The notes under the pieces are model-generated. The model saw nothing but the letters and a program-made list of their open reading frames with translations, did not search any database and was not told the DNA's origin. DNA of 64,000 nt from Bradyrhizobium sp. CCGB01. Its GTDB lineage: Bacteria; Pseudomonadota; Alphaproteobacteria; Rhizobiales; Xanthobacteraceae. Every line of letters begins with the position of its first letter. Position 1 is the stretch's first letter. Below, piece by piece: positions 63,396 through 64,000 of the stretch. The stretch covers positions 6,200,001 to 6,264,000 of the forward strand of contig NZ_JANADK010000001.1 in assembly GCF_024199795.1 (NCBI RefSeq), given 5' to 3'. The position numbers and the translations under genes were made by a program.

Positions 63396-64000
63396 ATGGC
63401 GCAGGGTGAAAACACACTGAACCGTCAAATGCCGGCCAGCCGGCGCAGTTTCATCAGGGGATTGGGCGCAGCGGGGGCGGTGCTGCCGGCCCTTGGCGCG
63501 CTGCCGCGGTGGAGTTTTGCCCAAGGCGCCGCCGTGACCCACGCCAGCGCCGCGATCGACTGGAAGCAATTTGCGGGACAGTCGATCGCGCTTTCGGGTG
63601 CAATCCATCCGTGGTCGAATGCGATCACGCCGCTGCTGCCGGAGTTCACCATACTCACCGGCATCAACGTCACCATCGATTTCCAGCTGGAAACCACCTA
63701 TCTCGGCGCGCTGCCGATCAGGCTCGCTCGCGGCAGTAGCACGCCCGATGTCTTCATGTTCACGACCTATGGCCAGGGCATCTCGAACGGATGGCTGGAG
63801 CCGCTGAACGGCTATTTTTCCAACAGGTCGCTGACCGACCCCGCCTGGTATGACGAGAACGACCTGCTCAAGACGGCCCGAGCCTTCCCGCTGTGGTCGG
63901 ACGGCGAACGGTACGCCGTCCCGATTACCTCAGAGGCGATGACCCTGTTCATCAACAAGGATGCGCTGGCAGCCAAGGACCAGCCGATTCCCCAGACCTT
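63396..64000 (+). CDS. Tat-exported extracellular solute-binding protein (3' end missing)
   Basis: At least 201 residues, running off the right edge. ATG at 63396 has AAGGAG before it. Twin-arginine signal ASRRSFIRGLGAAGAVLPAL with AFAQ-like cleavage (WSFAQ), then a family 1 extracellular solute-binding fold (PEFTILTGINVTIDFQ, TPDVFMFTTYGQG, FPLWSDGERYAVPIT, LFINKDAL). Probably the binding protein of a sugar-type or polyamine ABC importer whose other genes lie beyond the window. Confidence 0.85.
   Translation, partial: MAQGENTLNRQMPASRRSFIRGLGAAGAVLPALGALPRWSFAQGAAVTHASAAIDWKQFAGQSIALSGAIHPWSNAITPLLPEFTILTGINVTIDFQLETTYLGALPIRLARGSSTPDVFMFTTYGQGISNGWLEPLNGYFSNRSLTDPAWYDENDLLKTARAFPLWSDGERYAVPITSEAMTLFINKDALAAKDQPIPQT

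Overview
The window is 64 kb of high-GC bacterial chromosome, very densely coded on both strands, and looks like a Bradyrhizobium-type alphaproteobacterium. The evidence is the gene content (CO-dehydrogenase-type cox genes, beta-ketoadipate pca genes, a complete liv branched-chain amino-acid importer, several class III adenylate cyclases), strong GC codon bias, many ATGA/GTGA start-stop overlaps, and frequent intergenic palindromic repeats of the kinds common in Bradyrhizobium. Genus assignment is an inference. No rRNA, tRNA, CRISPR array, phage or insertion sequence is visible.

Layout. 0-5 kb: end of an SDR gene, a Tlde1/DUF2778 exported protein, and a FecR-domain protein paired with a CHASE2 adenylate cyclase. 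5-10 kb: a GT39 and a GT2-GtrA glycosyltransferase operon, two small envelope proteins, and a DUF72-DUF488 pair. 10-14 kb: a catabolic operon with its own regulator (gntR, MFS transporter, Tat-exported amidohydrolase, probably phzF) and a clear operator palindrome. 14.5-19.6 kb: a TetR-HlyD-ABC ATPase-ABC permease exporter operon followed directly by a second adenylate cyclase. 19.7-22 kb: ArsR-SRPBCC-GFA operon, DUF2000 and DUF4189 proteins. 22-29 kb (minus strand): coxG, coxS, coxM, coxD, coxE, a split XdhC/CoxF and a molybdopterin-binding/MobA fusion. This is a CO-dehydrogenase-like maturation cluster that lacks the catalytic large subunit coxL. 29-32 kb: pcaB, pcaD, pcaC. 33-38 kb: livH, livM, livG, livF, livK.

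38-52 kb is rich in signalling: a single-domain response regulator, a hybrid histidine kinase with a MASE4-like sensor, a P1 peptidase, an EF-hand protein, ribulose-phosphate epimerase, several small proteins, and a minus-strand set consisting of a MotA/ExbB-like membrane protein, a single-TM protein with an exported domain, a further membrane protein, a metallophosphoesterase and a Ser/Thr kinase fused to a universal-stress domain. A NarL-type two-component pair follows. 52-64 kb: an exported MBL-fold hydrolase, a TetR regulator with operator-like palindromes and a 33-residue ORF, purB, an M20 amidohydrolase, an LVIVD-repeat protein, a caspase-like exported protein, a CHASE3-PAS histidine kinase, and the start of a Tat-exported solute-binding protein running off the right edge.

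Most notable points: the coxL-less cox cluster; the MotA/ExbB-like trio beside a phosphatase and an atypical kinase-Usp fusion, which is the best candidate here for an undescribed envelope or signalling system; a palindromic repeat read in frame as the N-terminus of an HlyD lipoprotein; several strong operator palindromes; and two unusual translation-start regions (a C9 tract before the caspase-like gene and a 9-codon upstream ORF before the hybrid kinase).
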